From: Microbacterium sp.
GTDB taxonomy: Bacteria > Actinomycetota > Actinomycetes > Actinomycetales > Microbacteriaceae
Direction of reading: 5' to 3'
Length of the DNA stretch: 20,302 nt
Assembly (NCBI RefSeq): GCF_003248605.1
Contig: NZ_QFPF01000086.1
Span: 1 to 20,302, forward strand
The notes below the pieces were generated by a model, which was given only the letters and a program-made list of their open reading frames with translations, was not told the DNA's origin and made no database searches. Shown piece after piece: positions 13,933 through 20,302 of the stretch. Position 1 is the stretch's first letter. The number at the start of each line of letters is the position of its first letter. The translations under genes were made by a program, and so were the position numbers.

Positions 13933-14577
13933 ATGTCGCGCATCCTCGTCTTCGGCGGCCACGGCAAGGTGGCCCTTCTGCTCGCTCCTGTGCTGGTCGA
14001 GCGCGGTCATCTCGTCACCGCCGTCATCCGCAACCCCGCACACACCGCCGAGGTCGCGGCGACGGGCGCGACCGCCCGTGTCGCCGACGTCGAGCGTCTC
14101 GACACCGCGCAGCTCGCCGAGCTCATCGCCGGTCACGACGCGGTCGTCTGGTCGGCCGGCGCCGGGGGAGGCGACCCCGAGCGCACCCGCGCGGTCGACC
14201 GCGACGCGGCGGTGCGGTCGATGGATGCCGCGGCCGCTGCCGGGGTCACCCGCTACGTCATGGTGTCGTACTTCGGCGCGGGTCCCGACCACGGTGTTCC
14301 CGAGGGCGACTCCTTCTATGCATATGCCGAGGCCAAGTCCGCCGCCGACGAGCACTTGCGTGCCTCCGCACTGGAGTACACGATCCTCGCCCCCGGCGCC
14401 CTCACCCTCGACGAGGCCACCGGGCGCATCGATGTCGCGGCGACCGAGTCTGCCTCCGTCGCGCGTGCGGATGTGGCGGCCGTGATCGCCGCGGCCCTGG
14501 CAGAACCGGCGACGATCGGGCGCAGCATCCGCTTCAACACCGGCACCGTGCCGATCCCCGAGGCGCTGCGCGGCTGA
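13933..14577 (+). CDS. NAD(P)H-binding atypical SDR-family protein
   Basis: A 214-residue Rossmann-fold protein of the atypical SDR group (NAD(P)H-binding, YwnB/YesF-like). The dinucleotide-binding loop is ILVFGGHGKVALLL (4-17). AVIRNPAH marks the end of the second strand, HDAVVWSAGAGG the fourth strand, and TRYVMVSYFGAG the fifth. FYAYAEAKSAADEHL takes the place of the YxxxK motif. YTILAPGALTLDEATGRI follows, as is usual in the family. The Rossmann glycines look intact. Substrate unknown. It lies 77 bases from the divergent SDR gene and is followed by a structured intergenic region before the nonulosonate operon. Confidence 0.88.
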   Translation: MSRILVFGGHGKVALLLAPVLVERGHLVTAVIRNPAHTAEVAATGATARVADVERLDTAQLAELIAGHDAVVWSAGAGGGDPERTRAVDRDAAVRSMDAAAAAGVTRYVMVSYFGAGPDHGVPEGDSFYAYAEAKSAADEHLRASALEYTILAPGALTLDEATGRIDVAATESASVARADVAAVIAAALAEPATIGRSIRFNTGTVPIPEALRG

Positions 14578-14632
14578 CGCCGCACCCATCGTTCACCCGG
14601 GCTTCGCGCGCGCGACACCGAAAGGCCCCGAA

Positions 14633-14697
14633 CCGGTTCACCCTCGCCTCGCACGGTGGAGGGACGGCGGAGTCACCGCCGTCTGAGGGTGAACCGG
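14633..14697 (+). promoter_or_regulatory. Structured leader upstream of nonulosonate operon
   Basis: Outer arms 14633-14645 and 14685-14697 are perfect 13-base reverse complements. Inside them GACGGCGG (14663-14670) and CCGCCGTC (14676-14683) form a second perfect stem with loop AGTCA. CCCTC at 14641-14645 could pair instead with GAGGG at 14659-14663, so two folds compete. The outer stem ends seven bases before the GTG at 14705 and overlaps the G-rich stretch that would act as ribosome binding site. It may be an attenuator, a translation switch, or a terminator for the upstream gene. Confidence 0.55.
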
Positions 14698-14704
14698 GGG
14701 TGAC

Positions 14705-15628
14705 GTGGCTCACGACGTCGTCGCATGGGTGGAATCGCCGCTGCAGCTGATCGGGGCCGCCGAGTGGGCCCACGCTCATCGCACGAGCGCAGCGATCGCC
14801 GGGCGCCTGACCGCGCAGATGCCCGAGACCGCCGATGAGCTGTTGGCCCGAGGCGCGACGTTCGGCGCGATGGCTCCCTACCTCGGCATCCCCTGGGGTG
14901 TGCTGGCACGCCACCGGCACTGGCTCGTCGGCGACGGGTACTCCGGCCAGTTCCGGCTCGCGGCGTCGGTGCTGCGGCCCCGGCGCATCACCTTCCTCGA
15001 CGACGGAGCCAACGCGGTCGCCTTCGCCGACACGCTGACCGGTCGACGGGGTTACAGCCGGCCGGGCGTCGCCGAGCGGGGCCTGACCACCCGCATCGCG
15101 CCCGTCGCCCTCGACCTGCTCCACACCCGTGCCCTCGCGGGTCGCGTCGACGTCTTCACGGCCTTCGCGCTCGGCGACGAGAGGGTGCGCGCCCTCGCCG
15201 AGCTCGGCATCCCGGTGCGCTCCCACCGCTTCGAGTGGACGCGGGCGAGCGCGCCCCGTGCCACGGCCGATGCCCGACCGACCACACGGCGCGTGCTCCT
15301 GGGCAGCGCCCGTCCGGTGGACGGACACCTGGATGCCGATCTCTACCTCGACTGGATCGCCGCCGAAGCAGCGTCCTCCCCGCTCACCTATCTTCCGCAT
15401 CGGCGCGAGACGCCGGCACAGCTGGCTGCGGTCGCCGCGATCCCCGGGGTGCGGATCGCGCAGGGCCATCTGCCGGCCGAGCTCGTCCTGGCCGGAGCCG
15501 AGGGTCTCGACGTCCTGACCCTGGCCTCGAGCACGACCACGACCCTTCCGCTCGTGCTGGATGGCACCGGCAGCCGCATCCGCGAGCGCGTGCCCGGCCA
15601 GCGTCACCGACGCAGGGCGCTGCGATGA
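14705..15628 (+). CDS. Polysialyltransferase-like glycosyltransferase
   Basis: A 307-residue protein resembling bacterial alpha-2,8-polysialyltransferase / GT52-type sialyltransferases, which move a nonulosonate from its CMP form to a glycan. It has the opening VESPLQLIGAAEW (9-21), TFLDDGANAVAFAD (97-109), LLGSARPVDGHLD (198-210), YLPHRRE (229-235) in the place of the HP motif, and LASSTTTTLPLVL (273-285), matching the CMP-binding serine region. No signal peptide; cytoplasmic or membrane-associated. GTG at 14705 is the only early start after an in-frame stop at 14690. Its stop overlaps neuA as ATGA. The neighbours making a CMP-nonulosonate strengthen the call. Acceptor and linkage are unknown. 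Confidence 0.75.
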   Translation: MAHDVVAWVESPLQLIGAAEWAHAHRTSAAIAGRLTAQMPETADELLARGATFGAMAPYLGIPWGVLARHRHWLVGDGYSGQFRLAASVLRPRRITFLDDGANAVAFADTLTGRRGYSRPGVAERGLTTRIAPVALDLLHTRALAGRVDVFTAFALGDERVRALAELGIPVRSHRFEWTRASAPRATADARPTTRRVLLGSARPVDGHLDADLYLDWIAAEAASSPLTYLPHRRETPAQLAAVAAIPGVRIAQGHLPAELVLAGAEGLDVLTLASSTTTTLPLVLDGTGSRIRERVPGQRHRRRALR

Positions 15629-16881
15629 CGGCCTCGGCGCGCGCCACGGGCGAGGTCGTCGCCGTCATTCCCGCGCGAGGCGGCTCCAAGGGCGTGCCGC
15701 GCAAGAACCTGCGTCGGGTCGCGGGGGTTCCCCTCGTCGGACGCGCCGTCGCCGCCGCGCTCGCCGCGTCCCGTATCGACCGTGTGATCGTCTCGACCGA
15801 CGACGACGAGATCGCGTCGGTCGCGCGCGAGTGGGGCGCCCAGATCCTGCGTCGTCCGGCGGAGATCTCCGGCGACACCGCGAGCTCCGAGAGCGCGCTG
15901 CGGCACGCCCTCGACGCGCTCGCCGAGGGTGGAGTGGATGTCGGGGTCCTCGCCTTCCTCCAGGCGACGTCGCCGTTCATCGATCCCCACGCGCTCGACG
16001 ACGCGATCGCGCTCGTGCGCCGCGGATCGTTCGGGAGCGTGTTCTCGGCGGTCGAGACCTACGGATTCCTCTGGGAACGGAGCGCGGAGGGCGCGCGCGG
16101 CGTCAACCACGACGCCGCCGTTCGTCCCCGCCGACAGGACCGCGAGCCGCACTGGCTCGAGAGCGGCGCGTTCTACGTCATGGACGCGCCGGGCTTCCGC
16201 GCGGCGGGGCACCGATTCTTCGGCCGTACCGGAATCGTCGCGGTCCCTGAGCGCACCGCGATCGAGATCGACTCCGAGGAGCAGCTGCAGCTCGCGCGCG
16301 CCATCGCACCCCTCATCCGTTCGCGGCTCGCCGGTGCCGAGGCGATCGACGTCGACGCCGTCGTGACGGACTTCGACGGCGTGCACACCGACGACACCGT
16401 GCTCGTCGGATCCGACGGCGCAGAGCTCGTTCAGGTCTCCCGCTCGGACGGAATGGGCGTGTCGCGGCTGCGGGCCGCCGGCATCCCGATGCTCATCCTC
16501 TCGACCGAGACGAACCCGGTCGTGGGCGCCCGGGCGCGCAAGCTGCGCGTCGACGTGCGGCAGGCCGTCGACGACAAGGCGGCGGCGCTGCGGGCGTGGG
16601 CCGCCGAGCGCGACCTCCCGCTTCATCGCATCGCCTACCTCGGCAACGACGTCAACGACCTCGGCTGCCTCGAGATCGTCGGCTGGCCGGTCGCGGTGCC
16701 CGACGCGCACCCCCTCGTGCTGGCGGCGGCGCGCGTCGTGCTCGCCCGCGATGGGGGAGCGGGCGCCGTGCGCGACCTCGTCGAGCGGGTGCTGCGGGCC
16801 CGCGACACGGCAGCCGACGGCCCGTCGGCGCCCGTCACGACCCCTCCGCACGCGGAGACCTCCAGAAAGGCTCAGCCATGA
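15625..16881 (+). CDS. neuA: CMP-nonulosonate synthetase fused to HAD (KdsC-like) phosphatase
   Basis: A 418-residue two-domain protein. Residues 10-233 are a NeuA/CMAS-type cytidylyltransferase: VIPARGGSKGVPRKNL (14-29), VSTDDDEIA (57-65), FLQATSPF (111-118), RRQDREPHWLESGAFYV (169-185) and AIEIDSEEQL (212-221). It activates a nonulosonate with CTP. Residues 244-390 are a HAD phosphatase like KdsC, with DFDGVHTDD (249-257, nucleophile Asp249), LST (292-294), Lys318 in DDKAAAL, and GNDVNDL (340-346), all catalytic positions intact. The fused phosphatase could remove a 9-phosphate before activation. The last 25 residues look unstructured. ATG 15625 overlaps the previous stop, and the stop overlaps neuB. 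Confidence 0.9.
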   Translation: MTASARATGEVVAVIPARGGSKGVPRKNLRRVAGVPLVGRAVAAALAASRIDRVIVSTDDDEIASVAREWGAQILRRPAEISGDTASSESALRHALDALAEGGVDVGVLAFLQATSPFIDPHALDDAIALVRRGSFGSVFSAVETYGFLWERSAEGARGVNHDAAVRPRRQDREPHWLESGAFYVMDAPGFRAAGHRFFGRTGIVAVPERTAIEIDSEEQLQLARAIAPLIRSRLAGAEAIDVDAVVTDFDGVHTDDTVLVGSDGAELVQVSRSDGMGVSRLRAAGIPMLILSTETNPVVGARARKLRVDVRQAVDDKAAALRAWAAERDLPLHRIAYLGNDVNDLGCLEIVGWPVAVPDAHPLVLAAARVVLARDGGAGAVRDLVERVLRARDTAADGPSAPVTTPPHAETSRKAQP

Positions 16882-17750
16882 CCGTCACCATCGGATCCCG
16901 CGTCGTGGGGGGTGGGCGCCCCGCGTACGTCATCGCGGAGATCGGCCTGAACCACAACGGCGAGGTCGACCTCGCCAAGCGCCTCATCGACGTCGCCGCG
17001 GATGCGGGCGCCGATGCGGTGAAGTTCCAGAAGCGCACGCCCGAGCTGGCGACGCCGGAGCACATGCGCGATGTTCCGCGGGAGACGCCGTGGGGCACGA
17101 TGAGCTATCTCGACTACCGCCGCCGTGTGGAGTTCGGGCGCGAGGAGTACGTCGAGATCGGCGATCACGCGCTGCTGCGCGGGCTCGATTGGTTCGCATC
17201 GCCGTGGGACGTGCCGAGTGTGGCCTTTCTCGAAGACCTCGGCGTCGTCGCGCACAAGGTGGCATCCGCCTCCGTCACCGACCTCGAGCTGCTGAGTGCC
17301 CTGCGCGAGACGGGCAAGCCCGTCATCCTCTCCACGGGCATGTCGACGATCGGCCAGATCGACGCCGCCATCGAGGTGCTCGGCACCGATCGGCTCGTGC
17401 TCATGCACGCGACCTCCACCTACCCGATGGAGCCCGACGAGGCGAACCTGCGCGTCATCCCGGTGCTGCGCGACCGGTACCCCGGCGTTCCCGTGGGGTA
17501 CTCCGGCCACGAGCGGGGGCTGCAGATCTCCCTCGCCGCCATGGCGCTCGGCGCGGTGGCGATCGAGCGGCACATCACTCTCGATCGCACGATGTGGGGC
17601 TCCGACCACGCCGCCTCGCTCGAGCCGACCGGTTTCGCCCACCTCGTGCGCGACATCCGCATCATCGAGTCGGCGCTCGGCGACGGCGTCAAACGGGTGT
17701 TCCCCGGGGAGCTGGCGCCGATGGCGAAGCTGCGCCGCGTGCCCGCGTGA
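16878..17750 (+). CDS. neuB: NeuB-type nonulosonate synthase lacking SAF domain
   Basis: A 290-residue TIM-barrel synthase that condenses phosphoenolpyruvate with a mannose-type sugar or its 6-phosphate. Motifs are IAEIGLNHNG (19-28), AVKFQKR (47-53), PWGTMSYLDYRRRVEF (71-86), FASPWD (106-111), KVAS (127-130), LSTGMS (151-156), HATSTYP (177-183), VGYSGHE (206-212), ERHITLDRT (230-238) and GSDHAASLEP (241-250). NeuB proteins are usually about 335-360 residues with a C-terminal SAF (antifreeze-like) domain; here the protein ends at FPGELAPMAKLRRVPA, where that domain would begin. ATG 16878 has AGAAAGG seven bases upstream and overlaps the neuA stop. Confidence 0.93.
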   Translation: MTVTIGSRVVGGGRPAYVIAEIGLNHNGEVDLAKRLIDVAADAGADAVKFQKRTPELATPEHMRDVPRETPWGTMSYLDYRRRVEFGREEYVEIGDHALLRGLDWFASPWDVPSVAFLEDLGVVAHKVASASVTDLELLSALRETGKPVILSTGMSTIGQIDAAIEVLGTDRLVLMHATSTYPMEPDEANLRVIPVLRDRYPGVPVGYSGHERGLQISLAAMALGAVAIERHITLDRTMWGSDHAASLEPTGFAHLVRDIRIIESALGDGVKRVFPGELAPMAKLRRVPA

Positions 17751-19018
17751 GACCCGGCGCGAATCCTGCCCGGCTGCGGGTGGTCGCGCTCGCCGACACG
17801 GATTCGTACGTCAAATGGGCGGCGGCGTTGCTCGGGTCGCGGGCGGATGCCGTCACCCCGTCACTCCTCGTCGTGCAGACACCGCTCGTGGTCAGCGACG
17901 CGCAACTGTCTGCCGCGCTCGCCGGAAGCGGCCTCGAAGACCATGCCGTGCGCCGCATGGACTACGCCGGGCTTCTCACGGCACTGCGAGCGGCTCAGCC
18001 CGACGCCGTGCTGATCGCGGCACGGGGACCGCTCGTGCGGGTGCTCGCGCGACTGGTGGCCACGCTCGAGCCGCGTCCCGTGATCGTGACGGGCCTGCCG
18101 GGCATCTCGATCCCCGCCACGCGCAAGGCCGTGTTCTACCGCACGCAGTGCGACCTCTTCGTGCTGCACTCCCTGCGCGAGGTGCGCGATTTCACGGCGC
18201 TCGCCGCCCGCCTGGGCGTGAGTGCGCGGTTCGCGCTGTCGCGTCTGCCCTTCGCACAGGTCGGGGCGGCGGCTCGCGTGCAGCATCCCGTGCCCGGTGG
18301 CACGGACCTGGTCTTCGCCGCCCAGGCGATCGTCCCGCGCGAGCGTCGTGAACGCGAACGTGTCGTGCGGATGCTGCGGGACGCCGCCCGCGCGGACCCC
18401 ACGCGTCGTGTCGTGGTCAAGGTGCGGGCGATGGCGGGCGAGCGCCAGACGCACCACGAGCGCGACGACTACGCCGGTCTCATCGCCGCGCTCGGAGAGA
18501 CGCCACCCAACCTCGTGCTCTCGAGCGCGCCGATGGCGCGCGCGCTGGAGCGCGCCGAGGGCCTCGTGACGGTGAGCTCGACGGCCGCGATCGAAGCGGT
18601 CGCGCGGGGGATCCCCGTGATCGCCCTCGACACGTTCGGCGTCGACGAAGCCCTCATCAACACGGTGTTCGAGGGGAGCGGTCTGTTCGGCGGTGAGGAC
18701 CGGGCGATCGCGCGGGACTTCCGGCACCCCCGGCCGGAGTGGCTGTGCGAGAACTACTTCCACGCGGCGTCGGAGGACGACTGGGTGGAGCGGCTGGGAG
18801 CGCTCACCGCCCTACGCCGCCGCGGCCATCTTCCCGGCCGCGAGCCCCTCGCGCGGCGCGGCGGAGCGCTGCGCGACGCCTTCGAGCGCAAGCAGGTCCT
18901 GGGCCGCGAAGATCGCACGCTGTCGGGCGCGCTCGCCTTCGCGGTCGGAGCGCCGGCGCGGGCGGTGCTCCTGGTGCTGCGGGGCATGCGCAGGCCGGTC
19001 CACGCCGCGCACCCGTAG
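17747..19018 (+). CDS. Putative glycosyltransferase, DUF6716-like
   Basis: A 423-residue protein resembling the putative glycosyltransferases annotated DUF6716 in Microbacteriaceae. LRVVALADTDSYVKWAAALL (about 9-28) opens a first Rossmann-like half. FYRTQCDLFVLHS and SRLPFAQ follow. The second half has VVVKVRAMAGE and VTVSSTAAIEAVARGIPVIALDTFGV, with the Ser-Ser-Thr and Ala-Arg-Gly-Ile-Pro pattern seen at nucleotide-sugar sites of GT-B enzymes such as polysialyltransferases and CDP-glycerol transferases. The C-terminus carries a hydrophobic ARAVLLVLRGM stretch. GTG 17747 overlaps the neuB stop as GTGA, so it is the fourth gene of the operon. It may be the second transferase for the same glycan. 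Confidence 0.72.
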   Translation: MRPGANPARLRVVALADTDSYVKWAAALLGSRADAVTPSLLVVQTPLVVSDAQLSAALAGSGLEDHAVRRMDYAGLLTALRAAQPDAVLIAARGPLVRVLARLVATLEPRPVIVTGLPGISIPATRKAVFYRTQCDLFVLHSLREVRDFTALAARLGVSARFALSRLPFAQVGAAARVQHPVPGGTDLVFAAQAIVPRERRERERVVRMLRDAARADPTRRVVVKVRAMAGERQTHHERDDYAGLIAALGETPPNLVLSSAPMARALERAEGLVTVSSTAAIEAVARGIPVIALDTFGVDEALINTVFEGSGLFGGEDRAIARDFRHPRPEWLCENYFHAASEDDWVERLGALTALRRRGHLPGREPLARRGGALRDAFERKQVLGREDRTLSGALAFAVGAPARAVLLVLRGMRRPVHAAHP

Positions 19019-19021
19019 TCT
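19016..19021 (+). promoter_or_regulatory. Putative -10 box of zinc-finger gene, overlapping a stop codon
   Basis: TAGTCT is followed by seven bases (GGCGCGC) and the ATG at 19029. Its first three bases are the TAG stop of the DUF6716-like gene, so the next gene can be transcribed on its own from within the operon's end. Confidence 0.45.
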
Positions 19022-19028
19022 GGCGCGC

Positions 19029-19406
19029 ATGGACGTCGACCCGACCGAAGGGATCGAGCCGGACTTCGCGGGCTTCATCGCGGACCGACGAGCCGCCCTC
19101 CACGAGCGGATCGGGATGCTCGAGCGTCAGCTGGAGGGCATCCGGCGGGCCCGTGAGGAGTGGACGGACGACGAGCACGACCCCGAGGGCTCGACGCTGA
19201 TCACCGAGTGGTCGCGCGCCGAGGGGCTGCGCGCGGAGCACCTCGCCGAGCTCGCCGAGCTCGATCGGGCGCAGGAGCGGTTGGACGCCGGCAGGTACGG
19301 CGTGTGTGAGCGGTGCGGCACGCCGCTGCTGCCGGGACGGCTGCGCCTGCGTCCCGCGGCGACCCTGTGCGTGCCGTGTGTGGACGCGACCCGTGGCGGG
19401 CGCTGA
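19029..19406 (+). CDS. TraR/DksA-type C4 zinc-finger protein
   Basis: A 125-residue protein with a long charged, probably coiled-coil N-terminal part (about 17-88) and a C-terminal C4 zinc finger: Cys93 and Cys96 in YGVCERCG, Cys114 and Cys117 in TLCVPC. This is the layout of DksA/TraR proteins, which insert into the RNA polymerase secondary channel. YGVCERCG and the preceding RLDAGRYG are typical. The acidic pair at the DksA coil tip is not clearly identifiable, so a direct ppGpp-partner role is uncertain. ATG 19029 supported by the -10 box. It is followed by about 80 bases with no gene. Confidence 0.88.
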   Translation: MDVDPTEGIEPDFAGFIADRRAALHERIGMLERQLEGIRRAREEWTDDEHDPEGSTLITEWSRAEGLRAEHLAELAELDRAQERLDAGRYGVCERCGTPLLPGRLRLRPAATLCVPCVDATRGGR

Positions 19407-19471
19407 TCCCACGGGCGCCGCCGATCGGCGCGTCGCGCCGCGGATTCGACGGGCGCGGCATCCCCTCCTGC

Positions 19472-19479
19472 CATACTGT
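19472..19479 (+). promoter_or_regulatory. Putative -10 box of lipoprotein gene
   Basis: CATACT (19472-19477, seven bases before GTG) or TACTGT (19474-19479, five bases before GTG) could serve as -10 element. No Shine-Dalgarno sequence precedes the GTG at 19485. Confidence 0.4.
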
Positions 19480-19484
19480 CCGGC

Positions 19485-19901
19485 GTGAACAGCACCCGGA
19501 TCTTCGGCGCCTCCGTCGCCATCGCCGCCGCCCTCGCCCTGTCCGCCTGCGCCGGAGAGTCGACCCCGTCGACCTCGCCCTCCGCCTCGACCTCAGAGAG
19601 CCCCGCCACTCCCGTGATCGCTCCCGTCACCATGGATTCGAACGACCTTCAGGCCGCCACCGTCGAGCTCGTCGTCGGACAGGTCCTCAACATCAACACC
19701 GGGGACCTCGCCGTCGACAGCTACTCGGCCGAGGTCTCCGACGACGCCGTCGCCGAGTTCGTCCAGGGCCGCGAGGAGGGCGGAGCCGTCTTCAACCCCG
19801 GCTTCGAGGCGATCGCCGAGGGGTCCACCGAGGTGACGATGACGAATGCGGACGGCGGCATCCAGCCCCTCGAGTTCACCATCGAGGTCACCGCGCGCTG
19901 A
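19485..19901 (+). CDS. Secreted lipoprotein, possible peptidyl-prolyl-isomerase-like or unknown
   Basis: A 138-residue predicted lipoprotein. The signal peptide has NSTR, a hydrophobic run AIAAALAL, and a lipobox LSAC (19-22) with Cys22 as the lipid-modified residue. A Ser/Thr/Pro-rich linker (about 25-47) precedes a small beta-rich domain with QAATVELVVGQVLNINTGD, AVDSYSAEVSDDAVAEFV, NPGFEAIAEGSTEVTMT and a closing FTIEVTAR. This resembles small Ig-like or proteinase-inhibitor-like domains (VGQVLNINTG, GSTEVTMTNADGG), but I cannot assign a family with confidence. Anchored outside the membrane; function unknown. Confidence 0.82.
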   Translation: MNSTRIFGASVAIAAALALSACAGESTPSTSPSASTSESPATPVIAPVTMDSNDLQAATVELVVGQVLNINTGDLAVDSYSAEVSDDAVAEFVQGREEGGAVFNPGFEAIAEGSTEVTMTNADGGIQPLEFTIEVTAR

Positions 19902-19989
19902 CCCTCCCGCTCGATCCGCCGGTCGGCCGGCTCGACGCGGCGACCGCCGGTGCGCCCGACACGCGATGCGAAGCCCCGGGTCGCTCTGT

Positions 19990-19995
19990 TACCCT
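19990..19995 (+). promoter_or_regulatory. Possible -10 box of rpsA promoter
   Basis: TACCCT lies about 144 bases before the rpsA ATG. If used, it would give an mRNA leader of about 138 bases. The interval 19902-20139 shows no other gene. The call rests on the hexamer only. Confidence 0.3.
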
Positions 19996-20139
19996 GGAGC
20001 GTCACTCGTGTGGCTCTTCAGCCGTGCGTGCGCGACAATCGAACGACAATCCGCTTCGCCTGATCCGGTTTCGCCTGTCCTCCCGACGGATGCCGCCGCC
20101 AGGCCCTGAACAACAACCCCAACAAGGACAACCCACTAC

Positions 20140-20302
20140 ATGACTACCGCAACGACCGCCACGGCCACCAAGCAGGTCGCGATCAACGACATCGGATCTG
20201 CCGAGGACTTCCTGGCCGCGGTCGAGAAGACCCTCAAGTTCTTCAACGACGGAGACCTCATCGAGGGCACCGTGGTGAAGATCGACCGCGACGAGGTCCT
20301 CC
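20140..20302 (+). CDS. rpsA: 30S ribosomal protein S1 (C-terminus outside window)
   Basis: The first 54 residues of ribosomal protein S1, which binds mRNA at the small subunit. MTTATTATATKQVAINDIGS is followed by AEDFLAAVEKTLKFFNDGDL and IEGTVVKIDRDEVL, the start of the first S1 (OB-fold) repeat. This N-terminus is characteristic of actinobacterial RpsA. The ATG at 20140 has AAGGAC about eleven bases upstream, a somewhat long spacing. The gene runs past the right edge. Confidence 0.96.
   Translation, partial: MTTATTATATKQVAINDIGSAEDFLAAVEKTLKFFNDGDLIEGTVVKIDRDEVL

Noticed and set aside
12583..14589. Very long minus-strand open frame (668 codons) across several genes
   Set aside because: It runs antisense or out of frame over the YchJ, SDR and NAD(P)-binding genes, with Arg/Gly/Asp-rich text and no family motifs. 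This is expected in high-G+C DNA.
14578..14704. Small gene or tRNA before the nonulosonate operon, suggested by GGTTCA-like motifs
   Set aside because: No cloverleaf can be drawn and no open frame with a start signal was found. The motif belongs to the inverted repeat.

Overview
The window is high-G+C, densely packed actinobacterial chromosome. The gene content and order (ctaE-qcrCAB next to trpD, a MetPS-type NSS transporter, an actinobacterial 5'-3' exonuclease, rpsA) and the protein sequences point to Microbacteriaceae, most likely Microbacterium or a close relative. This is a judgement from recognised sequence styles, not from a search.

Layout. 1-268: start of a rhodanese gene (minus strand, cut by the window edge). 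452-4705: respiratory operon ctaE-qcrC-qcrA-qcrB on the minus strand, encoding a subunit of the aa3 oxidase and the cytochrome bc1 complex. qcrB is interrupted near 842-848 by what looks like an out-of-frame internal deletion. 4849-8405: plus-strand trpD, an HhH-PHP phosphoesterase and a CynX/NimT-type MFS transporter. 8443-11629: minus-strand 5'-3' exonuclease, a lower-G+C orphan gene, a 5' remnant of a second exonuclease copy, and the metS-metP transporter pair. metS is only 55 codons long. 11630-11955: intergenic DNA with a near-perfect 30-bp inverted repeat followed by eleven 8-bp tandem repeats. 11956-14577: small conserved-type genes (a 43-aa membrane peptide, DUF427, a YchJ-like protein, two NAD(P)-binding proteins), mostly in divergent pairs. 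14705-19018: a tightly overlapping four-gene nonulosonic-acid (sialic-acid-like sugar) operon: polysialyltransferase-like enzyme, CMP-nonulosonate synthetase fused to a HAD phosphatase, NeuB-type synthase without its SAF domain, and a second putative glycosyltransferase. 19029-20302: a TraR/DksA-type zinc-finger protein, a lipoprotein, and the start of rpsA.

How the parts work together. The first operon moves electrons from menaquinol through bc1 to the terminal oxidase. The nonulosonate operon could make an activated CMP-sugar (synthase, phosphatase, cytidylyltransferase) and transfer it to a surface glycan. The domain make-up fits a 9-phosphate route to Kdn, which is an inference.

A recurring regulatory theme is a TANNNT -10 hexamer placed 5-7 nt before the start codon, seen at about eleven genes. 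It implies widespread leaderless transcription and helps decide several start codons. The most unusual items are the broken qcrB, the exonuclease 5'-end duplication around an A/T-richer insert, the long hairpin with its tandem repeat, the switch-like leader before the nonulosonate operon, and that operon itself.
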